Shown: piece by piece, positions 10,752 to 25,400 of the stretch
How the letters are laid out: each line of letters opens with the position of its first letter
How positions within the stretch are numbered: position 1 is the stretch's first letter
Assembly (NCBI RefSeq): GCF_902459465.1
Contig: NW_022985714.1
Span: 1 to 64,000, forward strand
Length of the DNA stretch: 64,000 nt
Source: Asterias rubens
Taxonomy: Eukaryota > Echinodermata > Asteroidea > Forcipulatida > Asteriidae
Direction of reading: 5' to 3'
Translations under genes and position numbers: made by a program
The notes under the pieces: generated by a model
What the model was told of the DNA's origin: nothing
Databases searched by the model: none
Seen by the model: only the letters and a program-made list of their open reading frames with translations

Positions 10752-13483
10752 TAAAAAAAATCTGAATTCAGATAAAGGTCCGATATTTCTCATCCTCAAA
10801 AACAGCCAAACGTAGAAATGTCCTTGTGGAATAATATGGACAGATACACAGACTCGTTAAATAACCAATTAAAAACAGTTGAATAAAAAAATGCATAGCA
10901 GTAGGCACACAAATTAAAACAACAAAAAGTTTACATTTTTCCTTCAGCGTCTTATGGTAACCTTTTGGGTAAAATGATCCAAACACAAGTACGGGTAGCT
11001 GAATAAAAGGCTAATCAAACTTTTTGTCCCATCTTGATTACCTTCTTGAAAATTCCCTTGATAACGATTCTGCAAGTTCTGCTTATATTTTAGCATTTCA
11101 TCAACAACATCCCAAAGTGACAATCGGTCCCCTGCAGCCAAACCTTAATGTTGGGAGAAAACCGTGTTTTGAGAAAAGCTAATTTTGAAATTATTGGTTC
11201 GTAGACTGTTTGCTATTTCATCTTAGAAACTTTACATATTAAGAGCGACAAATAAGTTTGAAATTTTGTTCATAACAGGTTGAATAAGTTAGTAATTATT
11301 TAATTAACAGGATTTTTTTAATATAAAAACTGTGCAAACAAGGTGTTTAAACTTCTTGGCTGTTCGTAAAACACGCAACTGGACCAACAAGCCGCGTATC
11401 CTTTATTTTGGCACTTTGTGAAAACTTCATTCCAGGTTCTTGGTTTTATTTTTTGCCATTCATACAGTATTGTAGGTCAACAGATATGGCTCTTGGTGAA
11501 AATGTTTTTTGGCCGAAGCACTCTGATTTGGCACTGTGCCAGCTGTATAATCACTGCAATCACATGAACATTAAATGACAAAAGGTTTTTGGCACATCGG
11601 GAAATGCAGGCTTTCATCAACTTAGCATACTTAAGAAACTAGATGATTTTGAGACCTTATTGCTAAAAAAAGTCAAAATTTGTTTCCTACTGATTTTTAT
11701 GTTTGTGGCACTTTGTGATGTTGTCGACGATTTTGACTCGGTTAAAGAGACGGATTTGAAAACATTTTTTTCTTGGGTCTTGATTCCATATGTATAAAAT
11801 AAATCCGTCAAATATTCATTTTCGCCTAGTTGATTTAGAGTTCTTAACACAAACAAAGCTTGTAACTCTACATACAAATTAACACCCAAGATGTAATACT
11901 GGCAATCATGACAAACTCCAACTTTCCACAACGTTGCAAATTGGAGTCCGTTCTACCAAGTGCAGTTAATAAGCTACTCGTTTATATATATACTTTTAAA
12001 AAACGTTAAAGAATGCAGCTTAAAAAGAACCTGCAGCAGCTATTTATAATAAAATACAATGTGCACATTTGATGTTCACATTTGATGCCAACCTTTCCAA
12101 GGGGAAACATTTCTGAACATCTCTCCCTCAGAAATGCTACGTTTTAACATGTACTGTACAATATTAACGACTTCAAAAGACCCCCCCATTGACAAAAAGG
12201 TTAGGGTATTCGGCGCCCCTTCACTTTCTTTTCTCCAGGGGCTCCTCGAAAAAACTATTCTTTACATCTTGACGGCTTTATATACAGCAACAGGAAAACA
12301 AACGAAAAACCCCAGATGAAGTATTTACAATATAAGTTGCCATAACTGGTTCAGCTTAGGTAAGATATAGGCATGGAATTACTTAAAGACCATGGCCTTT
12401 GTTGCTCCCTGCTTTCCCTTAAAAGATATCAGAGTTTAATATTTGTCAATGTTAGTCGTCCTTGCAAAACGAGAATGACCTTGCTCTTACAAAAATTAAA
12501 TTCTAGGCCTGAAGTGGTTATACAACAACAAAAAAGGTGAAATAATGGATTTTGAAAAAAAGTTATACTTTATCCTTTTTATCAATAAAAATATTCTGCT
12601 GGGAATTGCCATCAGAACAATGTGCAAAAGTTTTGTTGTGTGGGGTGAATGGTTGTAAGACGCCAGAATGACTTACTACTTGGCATGACAATCCACTGAA
12701 GATCAAATTCCTACAGGATTCATGTTCCTCCTTGGGGATGCCGAGCAATTTTCTTGGGAATGCTAACACCCTCATACTGTCAGACCATTCATTATCATCA
12801 CTGTGGTTTTGAATGAAAGATAAACTACGCCAGCCTGTGATGCACTTGCCTTCATGTCTCGTCATGTGAGCCAAAGCATGCCTGCCAAAGCAGTACGTTT
12901 TGGCCCATTCAATTGAGTCTGTACTTACAAGAAAGAAGAAGTTTAAAGTGGTGAATGCATCGACACAGAACACACACAGCTATGTGCAGTTGTGTCAACA
13001 TACAGAACCTGTGTAGTTGAATGGTTTCAAAGAAATGGTCGGTCAAAATCAATTTTCTTTTTCTAAGTGTACCTAGAAAAGAGGTTAAGAATGGTGAGCA
13101 TTTTCTATGGTCGAAATTCAAAAGCTAGATAATCTTGAGATGCTCCCTCCTGCTTCAAGCTCTTCCTCAACTTCATCTTGTAACTTTTTTCTTTTTTTCT
13201 AAAGACCTGTTTGCTGGGAAAAGAAACTCAATTGTGAGGAAAGATGAATTCATTTCGATCTTTTTTTTTTGGGGGGGGGAGGTCAAAAATAAAAAGCAGT
13301 AGTTATCCCACGATGAGGTATTTTCAAGAAGTATTTACTCAAAAGTGAAAGAAAATAAATAAAAATCAGATCCATCGCCGCTACCCAAGCCACCTTCATT
13401 GGAATTATAGATCTTGAAGACGTCTCAGTTGCTGTAAAATTGTCCAATGTTTGGTGTAGTTCATGATCAACCCGCTCTGCATT

Positions 13484-16400
13484 CTACTGTCCAGCACTGG
13501 TGGCTATCGTGATCTGCGCGTTATAATCCGTCGTCTCCATCCGTAAGATATACGGAATGATGCTATCAATCTGGACGTTGCCGATGAGACCAGCGAAGAA
13601 CAGCTCCTCCATGATTCCTGGGTTGAGGAGACGCAATGCTGGCAGACGCAGGAGGAGCTTCCCAAAGCGGTCTGGGTCATTGGGGTACGTCTTGGTCTCA
13701 TACGCCCTCAACTCACTCACCGCTTTTTCCTGGAATTTCTCAATTTGCCGAGGGTTGGTGAGCCCAGGGTGATCTGGAAATATATTTGAGTACATGAAGT
13801 TAAGGCAGAGTCAAGTAGAATGGGAAAAAAGCACTCCAAGTAGAGAACTGGAGTTGAATAAGGGAGTAAGAATAGACGACCAGGTTTAAACAGCCGTTTT
13901 AAACCAGCAGGTTCATGGCCGTGCAATACATGATCCTGCAAGGTTTTAAAGGGCCATTAAAGACAAAGCCACCACTTATAAGTTCCCATTCATAAATAAC
14001 TTTCCTTTAAACACATCAAAAATACCTTTGAGATGTTGAGAATAAATCTGACAGTTAAGCCTCAGCTCGCCTCGACTCTTTATTGAAATGCTATCCATGT
14101 TGAGCACAAAGTAGCTCTTAGTGCAAGTTCAGTGCTGGCATGCTCAAGTCTCAAACTATCGGCGATCGCATACAAGTTTGGTAAGTATAAGTTGCCCACT
14201 TCTTTCAATTCCCGTTTCCTCAGGCCATGCTTATAAACACTCCACACTATGTTTATATCGCGATATGAATATATATTTTCATAAATACAATATGCAATAT
14301 TGACTTCCGACAACTGCCAACATTTGCACACAAAGAAAACGTTTGCACAAAAGAAAAACATCTCCCTGGGTATACTCGTCTACAGTGCTGTAATTTTCGA
14401 CATGAAACCTGTTCTAAACTGCTTGAACAAACCACACAAATAACCTCACTATAAGTAAGGGAAATCTTTTGAAGAATTTCTTTTCACCTGGACTGAAGAG
14501 GACTGCAGCCTTGAGGTAAGCAAACTCCGACGAGTCCATCTGTAGCTTGGTCGTTACCGAGACAAACTCTTGCAGCTTCCAAATGTGTTCCATGACAGCC
14601 TTGACCCTGTCTGCTGAGAGCTTGTCTGTGACAAGGAATAAAGCACATTAGAGGTTACAAGACCTGAGGCACAAGCCGCAACCCTTGAACGTTCGTCTTA
14701 ACAGAGTTTACAGTGACCCTCAATAGAAAAAGTAAAGGTTGGGTCATAGATTGGTAAGAACTCCAACAATTAATTACTATAAAAACTTGAATGGGATTTG
14801 AGGCATTGCATGGGGAGGCATCAATGTATATTTGGTTTGCAGACGCCATGTGCGTACCTACTTGATGGGAAGATTATGTTCTTTTGAGAACGTGTCTTTT
14901 CAAAAATTCAGGTGACTTCTCAACTATCGCGGAGTAGATTTGGGGTATTCAGGAGGCTTCTCAGTTCTGCAAAGAACTGTCCTGCTTTTTAGCTACTACC
15001 TGAGCAGAAGGTAGAAAATCGGTCGGGACTACTACTTCCGCTTAGTGGATCGGGGGGGGGGGGGGGGGGGACTTCTGGTAATGAACTTCACTACTGCAGT
15101 GAGTTCTTGCTCAAGTCATCATCATAAGACTGTGAGATATTATGAGCATTATATAAAAACTTACTTGATGAGATCCAATGCAGCTGTTGATAATATAAAC
15201 TGTTTTTAATTTTGAGACTGGAGAATCCCTTCGAAGTAATATAATTTGAAAATGTTTTAACCCCCACACACAGTTGAACCTGAGAACGGATTAATGCACA
15301 GATCTTTCCTCAGATTTTGGAAGTTTGGAGTTCGTTCGCGAATGCTGCAGCCAGAGATGCATGCCATTGGTACCCACTGTCACCTCACTGAACGCAGGAT
15401 GGATTAAATATTGATGAGAAAATATCACAATTTTTGGGGCTGTTTTCTCAGCAAGTAGACACTGTAGTCAGCTAAAGCTATTGACACTTTGACGTTAGTA
15501 AGCATTAAGTTGACAAAAACCAATCTATGACCCAACCATTAAAGAGATCCTGTGTGCCTTAATAATGATTTAGTATATCATTTCATGGCTGGCAGTAGTC
15601 ATCAGCACTTCCTGCTTTGGCTTGAAGGAAAACTCAAGCCAAATTTTGAAACTGGAAGTTCCCTTTACTCCCATTGAACCCTCTTTGCTAACTAACACAC
15701 CCCAACTGTTGAATATAACAGGAACACCCATACTTATACCCAATGATTAGTGTAATTTTAACCTCACTCTCAAGACTTTCAAGATGGATTAGCTTAAATA
15801 TATTTCTTATTAGTCTTACTGTAACCTTCACAGGTCTAGTCTTCATTTCCACACCAAGCAACCTTGGCCCAATTTCATAGAGCTGCTTAAGCACAAAATT
15901 TTGCTTAAGCAGAAAATTCATTGCTTAGTTAAATCAGATAACCGGCCAAGACTCCACTCAATTGTTATGCTAAGTAAACAACAGCTAAATACTAGTCATA
16001 AGCAATGTATATGGCATGAAATTTTGGCCAGTAACATGTGTAAAATAAGCGAGCTATTTTCGTGCTTAAGATTTTTTTTTGCTTAAGCAGCTCTATGAAA
16101 TTGGCCCCTGGGCCCAATTTCACAAAGTCTCTAAGCACAAAAACTTGCTAAGCACAGAAAACTCTTGCTTAGCAAAAATAGATTACCAACCAAAACACTA
16201 TACATTTATCATTGGTGTGATTAGTACCCCACTCATTTCTAGCTTAGCAAAGGAGTTTACCAAGCAGAATTTTCTGCTAAACAGCTTTATGAAATTGGGC
16301 CCGGTTCTTTGTGACAAGTTCACAGTGAATTCTGAGATGGGCTTGAAAGTTTTGGGGAGTAAAATTGTCTCCAAAATAGCTTATCACAAAAGTGTGTGTG

Positions 16401-19400
16401 CCCCCCCCCCCCCACCACAAACAAAATGAAATAATTTTAGCACAAACCACCTCTTAGATGAATGTAAATACAGGCCTTTCAAATTAAGGGTGCCTTTAAA
16501 GCAAGTTAATGAGATTGAAAGGTTAAGAATTTAATGTATATGACACGACAGTCAACAGGCCTGATACTTTACGGAGGCAGCGAAGGCGATTGCCTCCATG
16601 CCCCTTGGTGCCCTTTTGCCTTGGTGCACTTGGTATGCTCCAGTAGAAATTTACAATTTCCTCACAGGGTGCCCTTATGAGGAGAAAATGGAGAAAATGC
16701 CTTGGTGCCCCTTCCGTTTAAAAAAACAAGGCATATAGGCTTGCAGTCATGCCCCAACAAAATGGGGTGGTACCAAAAACTCCTTTGGAATCTGGATAAG
16801 TTTGAGATAAACAAACTTCTAGTCCGGTAAAATTCAGACTAAACGCTGTGTATTCTAATGGTATTTCCCCCAACCCATCAGTAACTCCAGCCTTGTGTAG
16901 GGTGTAGGTATAATTTTAACAAGTCTACGCATGATTCTAAACCTATAAGAAATGGGTGAGTTAAGTGGGAGGGGGTTGGGGTTTGGCAATGGGGACCAGT
17001 TAGTTTCAGGACAAACTCAGTCAAAGATTGAGCTGGATTAGCTTCTGCAGTGATGTTGTGAGCATGCTGGAAATAGTATCAGAGATCAAGATTATTTTGG
17101 AAAAATCTGTGATGAAAAAAAAACATCATCGGAACAAACCGAGATTGTAGCATGCTTGGTATATAATGTCAATATATTGTCTCTGCGTATTACAGTAGTA
17201 GGTATCGTCGTAAAACTTGTCAATTGCATGCAGTCCTTGAAGCGTATACAAAATGTTGTCTAGGCTGGTGTACTAGCTGAAACCTAAAACCATACTGAGT
17301 AGGATTGGTGGGTTGGTTACCAGACCCCTCTGGATCTCTCCATCCATCCACCTTTTTGAATGAAAACCTTTGATTGTACTTTTAATACTGACACAATTCC
17401 TACACAAATTGATAAGACTTTCATTACTATTCTCTCCTAACAATTTTGAATGCAGAGTCCGTTTAACAGTTAATGTTTCTGAATCTATGAAAATCCAAAT
17501 AATTTCAGCATGGCTCGCATGTATTCGAGCCAGTCAAATTCAAGTAAAATTTGCTTTTGGAATTTGCTAGGGCAGAGTATCACTGTATGCCCTAGGACTC
17601 AAACCAAAATTGATGCTATCAATCATACCACTCTCTTCTCTTGTGCTGATTTTTAAAGAAACTATTTTTTTGCTGCAATTTTTTTTTATTTAGATTTAAT
17701 ACCAGTTTTTGATTGAGGTTTTCAGGTAATACACATGGCCTTCAGGCTCGATGAATGTGGCTACGAAATTAGTACAGACTAAATGCTTCCAGGTAGCTAC
17801 TTCCCAAACTAGCATCTGGAAAATGAGCATGCATATATTCATGAGGCGAGGGGAAAAAAAGCATGCACGTCAGTTTGGACTGAGCCATTTGAAAAAATGA
17901 AAATTTGGTTTTCTTTGGGATGTCCAGGGTTTAGGGACATTCCTCCTCATCATCACCCTGCAGAAGCTACCTTGCTCAAGGGGCACAGCACACAAATTGG
18001 CTGCGGTACCTTGCTGCAGACTCGTCTGAAGGTGGTTGACGATCGCCGTCAGGATCGTTGAGAGCGCCATCGTCTGCGAGCACTGGGCCAGGCCGAGGGT
18101 GAACAGCTCACTCCAGCACTTCTGGACCATCGTTACGTTGGATTCCGGACTGCAGAAGAGGCATACACACACAGGTGTTTGGTTATATGGCTAAACTAGC
18201 TAACAAATTATTTTAAAAATTGTTTATTAAAAAGTCTGGTACAATGACTTGCTTACTCACAAGTTACCGCCTAAATATGAATTTAAAAAAAAATTAATGG
18301 CTTGACGTTTTGACCCAAGCAGAGTCGTTCCCGAAGGCTAAATGACAACACCACAAACATGAACGGAGAAGTAAGTGAAACATAAGCAGTGAAGTGGAAA
18401 TACACTAATAGAAAGAGAGAGAGTTAGTCAGAGAGCACACAGAAAAAAGCAAGGGGTAAACAAAGAATTGTAAATCTGAATTCCTCAGACTTTAGAGATG
18501 AAACATGGCTCAGGGCAAGCTTCCTTATAGCAACCTCCAGATGAGCAAACCTTGGTACCATTTGAGCCATACAAATTCATTCAAACTTATATGTTGACCA
18601 TCTCTTCCGTCACTCTGCAAAAACTTGCCCCTAATCGTGTGACGTAGCATCTGTCTCATTAGGCAGAGGAATACAAATTGAAACGGTCAATTGTGAGTAT
18701 TAAGCAAGTCATTTTGGTTTACGATATTTACCCTAATAGCTGAAATGCATGGATATTTCTAGCCCAGTGCATGGACAGGAAAAGCAGCCTTGAGGCCGAT
18801 TCACAGATGTAGTGCACGTTGAGGAACTGAGGCATGGGGGACGGTGTGGTCAACTTGAACTGCATATGGGATTCATTTAACATGTTCCCATCAATCTTGA
18901 GGAATTGTTGTTCTCCAGTGCCGCCTTGGTTGTTACCGCCATTGGCCTGGTCCGACAAACTGCACATGCGGAAGTAAATGAGTCGAGATTTAATTTAAGG
19001 ATGAAACGCTTGCCTCGACCCTAAATCTCTTCACAAATTTAAACAAATATTTCAAGGTGTTGGGCGAAACTTGTTTGCTTTAATTACCTTAATAAAAAGG
19101 AAACTTGCTGTTGAATCAAGAAAAAATGTGACCCGCTCTAACGAAATGAGGAATGTCTAGTGAATTTCACATTTGCATATTTCATAATATTCCAAACAAG
19201 CAAATCTTAATATTTTAAATGAAATAAAAATCAAGATCATACGACCTTCCTGTCTGAAATAATGTGGATTTTTCGACGCCCTTGACGCTTAATTTTACGA
19301 CCCGTTTTGGAAAACACAAACTCCATAAAAATTAATTTGAAAAAAACGCGACGTCTCACACACTCATTAAAATAATATTAATATTTTTGTTTACGATAAT

Positions 19401-22400
19401 GAAAACATCAATTTTTAACCCCCCGTAGTCAGGCAAACAAAATTACCAAAATGAATAAACAACTCAACGAGAAGTTAGATTATAATGTGTAGACAATTTC
19501 ACCAATAAGTTTGACAATGTTTACCTGAAATTTTAGAGCAATTTGCGTTGATATTTCCAACTTGAAATGCGAGTTTTGTTCCGTCAAGTCAAAACATAGT
19601 AAAGACAGCTGTCACTCAGCGCATAGCATCAACCCCCATGGGTATACTCGGCTTGAAGACCAGGGAACATTCGCAATTTCCCCGTGCATGTTTCTCATGA
19701 TTTTAGCGAAATTTCTTACCCAGCATGAAGTTTAACTGAAAGATTATTCCTTTAACATTCAGAATTATTTTGGTTTGGAACAATTCAACCTTGAAAAACC
19801 ACGAAACAATGATGGAAATTAGACACTGTTTTCCCAACGTTCGATAAACATTCCACTGTTCCATAAGTCGTACGTGTAGCAAAGTTTGTGCATGGTACCC
19901 GCGCAGTGTTCGTGTGTACATTGTCGTATTACCAGCGCTGCAACTAGCTATGGCAACAAGACCGGGTCGGGTGATCGGACTCTCACGCTGCATGGATAAA
20001 CAACGCCTCGGTCTGTGAGCCATACTAAATCTTGCGACGCAGATTTATGAATGAGAGATGTCATCGCTGATAAAACAGGGTTTGCCTTTGGTGACCTTTG
20101 AACCCCCTTTCAGTGTTGACACATGTTTTTGGTGGCTATATTTAGACACCTCTAATCTTTGGCTTTCCAATGGTACTCTTGGTGGCGCTATGCAAGTTGT
20201 GTGAAAAGTTTTGCGACGCTCGCCAAATTTGGTGTTTTCAATGAATGTTCGCTGTCTGTCCCGTGGGATTTGGAACATTTTTGGATAATTACGTCAAGAA
20301 CATGGCTCAGAAATCGTCTGTTTTTACATCTTTAGTAATCTTTTGACGAAAAGGTAAGACCATAGTAAGTTTAATCAAGATTTAGGCAACCTAAAAGTGT
20401 AGTAATAAAAAAATTAAAAAATTCAATAATTTTCATTAATTGTTTGTTATTATTATGTTCGGTGTCAAATTACACGAAATGAAACTTTACTAGACATTCC
20501 TCATTCCGTCAGAGCGGGTCACAAATGGTCTAAAGCGGACTTGAACCTGCAATGTTCATATTACATATTAAAGGAACACGTTGCCTTGAATCGGGCGAGT
20601 TGGCCTATGAAAAGCATTTGAAAACCGTTTGTTATAAATGCATATGGTTAGAAAGATATCTTAAAAGTAAAATATATTATACACACAAATATGCCTCGAC
20701 AGTGCGTGGTTTTCCATATATGTCGTGAACTAACACGGCATGCCATTTTGTGGAGTCAAGTTTTTGATTCCATAAAATGGCTGACAGTGTTAGTTTGCAA
20801 AGTAAATTAAAAACCACGCACTTTCGAGGCATGTTTGTTTGGATCATTATATTCAACGTTTAAAACATCTTGCTAACCAATGCATTTCATAACAAATGGT
20901 TTCAAATGCTTTTCCAAGACCAACTTGATTGCCCCAAGGCAACACGTGCCTTTAACAGACAGGACCTCTACAAACTGAGCTATCTAGCCATAATGTCTGC
21001 AGTCTAATCATTTTGTCAATATCTTTGTGAAGTGGTGCCAAAAAGTCATGGAATTGTGCACACTTTTTGACAAAACATTATGTTTGCTTGTTACAAAAAG
21101 ACTTAATCCTTAAAATTAGGTTAGTATCTCAATAGACCTTTTCCTTGTAATATACACCAAGTTGAATCTGTCCAGGGCTAGTCAATAACTTTTAACAGGC
21201 ATTTACCAGATTTGTTATTAAACTTCATGCGCACTTCTCTTGCTGTGCGCCAAGTGCATGTTTCATAAACACTGCACCATGGCATATTAAACATGGTACA
21301 TATACTATGAAAGGATCTGTTTGTCAGGCCGTATCTGTTTACATCAAAGGATCTTTTTTCCATACCAGAATGTATTCCCTGGTTTTGAATGAACGACAGT
21401 GTCCGAAAAGGTAGTTACAACTACGGATCTGGCTAGATCGCAGCCTCATAATGAGTTTAAAGGAACACGTTGCCTTGGATATTTTAAAAGTAGAATATAA
21501 TGATCCACACAAGTATTACTCAAAATTGCACTGTTTTCCTTTTATGTCGCGAACTAACATGGTCGGATATTTTATGGAGTCATCACGACGTTAAAGGAAA
21601 ACCGTGCAATTTCGAGGCATATTTGTGTGGATCATTATATTCTACTTTTAAATTATCTATCCAACCATTCGTATTTCATAACAAACGGTTTCGAAAGCTT
21701 TTCAAAGACCAACTCGACCAATCCAAGGCAACGTGTTCCTTTAACTACAGAACCTCCTGAGCAACACCCACAGCAACAGCCACAGCCATATCAATCATTT
21801 CAAATACAGCCGTAGAGGATGTGAATCTTTGAATACTCTTTTGTTACCTGATTTCAAGAGCAGAGCTACCATCGCCCCCTTCCACTCCTGGCGCTAGAGC
21901 TTTGGCAAGAGTATCAAAGGCTTTCGAGATCTGGTTCGGAGTCTGATTGACGCCCGACTGCACTGATGTTTCTCCATTCGGTACCATCTACAAAACACAA
22001 GTAAAGGAGTTCCAAATAAGCATAATAGACTTACAGGCAGGGTGTATAAGAACAACAGTAACCTCACTTGGTGTTTCCCAACATTTGCAATAAAATATAA
22101 AAAAACTGTGCAATTTTCCATCGAAGTTGATTGAATATAAAGAAAGAAAAAACACTCTTTTTGCAAAAAATTGTGTGCTTTCAGATGCCCGAGACCTGAA
22201 CGCTTTCTCAGATTCAAATGATTGGGTGAAAAATTGCCCCTTTCTCTAAAACTACATTTTCAAAGGGGGGTTGTATCTAACATAACAATGTTTTGTGACA
22301 TCAACAGCGCTCCTGTGCTCTTTACCAAGTAAGTTTCTATGGCCTTTAAATTTTGAAGTAACTACCCAAAATAAACAATGCCTTTTAAAATATCAAATAT

Positions 22401-25400
22401 TTGAGTAGTAGAAAGTAAGGGAAATAGATAGGGAGGTCAAATCATGATTTACATACCGTCTGTGCATCGCCTGCTTGTCCCGCTTCACCGGCTTTATTCA
22501 TATTAGCCAGTGACGTGACCACGCTGGCCAAGGTACTAAGGTCTGTGGTGGTGTCTGTGGAGGCTTGAGATACCACAGCAGGGTTCTGTACATTCAGAAG
22601 GAGACCCTCCTCAAACAGTTTGGTCTTCTGCATTGGGTAGGTTGGACTTCTGTCTTGAGCTGGGCCAAACAAATCAATAAAGATATGAACATGAACGACT
22701 GAAAATAAACTCAACCTTATTCCTGACTATAGACCTTATGCATTGATTTCATCCAGCCGCCATCTTAGAGGTAAAACGTTGACGCCACAAATAAAAACAC
22801 ACAGATATGTACGCGCGACGCATGGGTTTGGCCAATAAACGGCCGCTTTTTTGAACTACAGGTGAGGGGGCCCTACTGAGATGACATCATGTGCATAAGG
22901 TCTACTGGAATCATTACGTACATTATTACAGCCATTAGTGGGAACTATTAGACCAGAAAACATTTAAAAAGTGTTTATGACAAAATAAGACATACTAAAC
23001 CATTTTGTTCCTCAACTATTTATCACTACTTTGATTTCTCATAAAGTAAAATCTGAATAACTGGCTTTAGTAGTGGCTATGGTCACAATGCTGAAAGACT
23101 TAGGATACCACCTGGAAAGCGGCCATACCAAGGATCACCTTAAGGGGGATGCAACCTTTTGTTCTAAATATCAAGAATAAACCCAATCTATGCTTATCAT
23201 TCCCTACATGACTGAAAAAAGACCATTTGAAAATTCATATGGACAGGTCTGAAAACTGTCCAGTATTCTCATCAATAATAGATAAACTAATAAAGACAAT
23301 TCAACATGAATTAGAATCAAAGTTCACCAATAAACAACCAGAAACAAAACAAAAGCAGTAATCAATGTTAAAGCACCCTGTGGATAGTTGCTGGTTAAGA
23401 GAAAATGTTTTTAGACAAGCAATAAAACCATATCAGATTTAAAGACCAGCTTGAACGGAAAGGGCAACAAGTAATCTTCGATGTAACTCATTTCCAATAC
23501 TGTGTAATCAATTAAGGAAATAGAGTTCACATCAAAGTAAACAGGTTTTTCAGTTGTAGAAAACCCAATTCTTTTCTGGAGCTTTTCAGAATTTTTTTGA
23601 GAAAAGCCCTGTGAAATCTTCCCCCATCTTAAATCATTTGTTGGAGCTCCATTTTGTATAGCCGCTTTTTTGCAATCACAAAATGACATCCCACATGCGC
23701 GAGTATACTCCAGAGGAGGTTACTGCACAAAGTAGCAAGAAGGCATAGGAAGGTAATGACGCCAAAGTATTGTAATTTTGATGCAAAACCTTGAGGCCTA
23801 TTTGATTATTACAAAAATGCAAAAGTGTAATAATATCACAACAGTTAAATGATTATTTAACACATAAACAAGTTTAACTAGCATTCCAGTTATTAAAACT
23901 GCTCGCTCAAGTAGCTATTTATAAAATGCAAGAACAATTGATTATTGTTATCTAACGGTATTCCAATGAAATCTGTAAATTTGAGTTAGTAAAAAAAGAG
24001 CAAACATATTTTAACAACATATATTGGGAGTTGACTGAGAACGTGTTAGTTGAGAAAGAGAACAGCACAGCAAAGATAATTTTAATCAAGCCTTGTTTTA
24101 ATTGACATGACAACGGGAAAATGTATTAAAATTGTTGCAATGAAAAGAAAATGTAATTTAATTATTTTGGGGTTGGCGTAAAGGAAAAACTTACAACAAC
24201 AAAAAGAATTCCGGTTAAAAACAGAGTAATCACATCCCCCATACACACAGGTATAGCATTAACCAGAAAGCAGGATGATTTAAGCAGATAAACCCATACC
24301 AAGCCATGTTGAGGTATTGCGGACACAATACTAAGGCACTTTAGGTTTGGGTAAATCTAATCATAACTCCACCCAAACCAAACAGTGCAAACCAATAGTG
24401 TTCATAATTTTTCAAAAAGGCTAAAGGATGAGTCACACTCTAGCAATAACGAAATCGATCACGACGCAAAGAGAACGCATCCTATTGGTTGAATGGGCGT
24501 GTGCGTATTCTGCGTGAAGCAATTCAACAAATAAAATGCGTTCTCTTTGCGTTGTGATCGTTATCGTTTTCGTTATCGCTGCAGTGTGACTCGGCCTTAA
24601 TTCCTTTCCATCGAGATAAGTCATCCTACATTCCTACCTGTAATGAACGTCGGTGTCGCTGTCAGAGGACTCCTGATGTCCTTGCGGATGTAGATCTTCT
24701 CCGTCGAGGCGGCACAGTTGCCGGGCGACTTCTCTCCGCGAGCTTTGAGAGGTGTACGTTCACACTGCACTACTGGGGGAAGGAAGTGTCCCAAGAAAGT
24801 GACCAATTTTCAGACTTGGTTTGCACGACTGATGAAACTGACCAAGGGATACATTACATTGCATCAGGGACCAAAATCATAGAGCTGCAAAGGTGCTAAG
24901 CACAGTACTATTCTGCATAGCAGAAACCAGCCGGTGTTCCAACTAATATATGATGTTTGTAAACTTTTCAGCTCAGCAAAATTAACACTTCTACTAAGCA
25001 GCTCTTTTTCATATTGGTCCCTGACCCAAAGTGTTTAATAAATTCATACCAATTTTCTGTAATTTATAAAATTACTAATTGCACTGGGTTTTTTGTGTGT
25101 TTTTTTTTCAATTATAATGTGTGTCGATGGTTGCAATAAATGGAACCCTGAATGGTTCTAAATTCTCAAGAAAAGAATAGTAAAAATAAATAAATAAATA
25201 AAGCTAATCAAGTGACAGACATTCCACCCTTGATTATACTACTCACATTCCGATTTCATTCCAACGAGCAGGCATTTCTGAAGCCGGCAAAACTGGCACC
25301 GGTTGCGATGGTGTTTGTTGATTGGGCAGTCCTTGTTGCCGCGGCAACTGTAGCCCAAGCTTTTCCTGATGCTGCGCTTGAAGAAACCCTTACAGCCCTC

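Larger units (their letters stand above)
9350..13483. other. Convergent 3' region between HEMK1 and NR2C
   Basis: This is AT-rich sequence with no conserved coding exon that I can recognise. It holds the 3' UTRs of both flanking genes, a tRNA-like repeat (10478-10751) and a 'tcatcactgtggttt / gataaactaygccagcctg' repeat copy (about 12760-13050) that recurs in EOGT introns. TTTATT at about 11402 and 11445 could serve NR2C polyadenylation on the minus strand. Confidence 0.45.

Noticed and set aside
12563-12973. 136-codon minus-strand frame downstream of NR2C
   Set aside because: It includes a copy of the dispersed CACTGTGGTTTG / GATAAACTA repeat and shows no protein family pattern.
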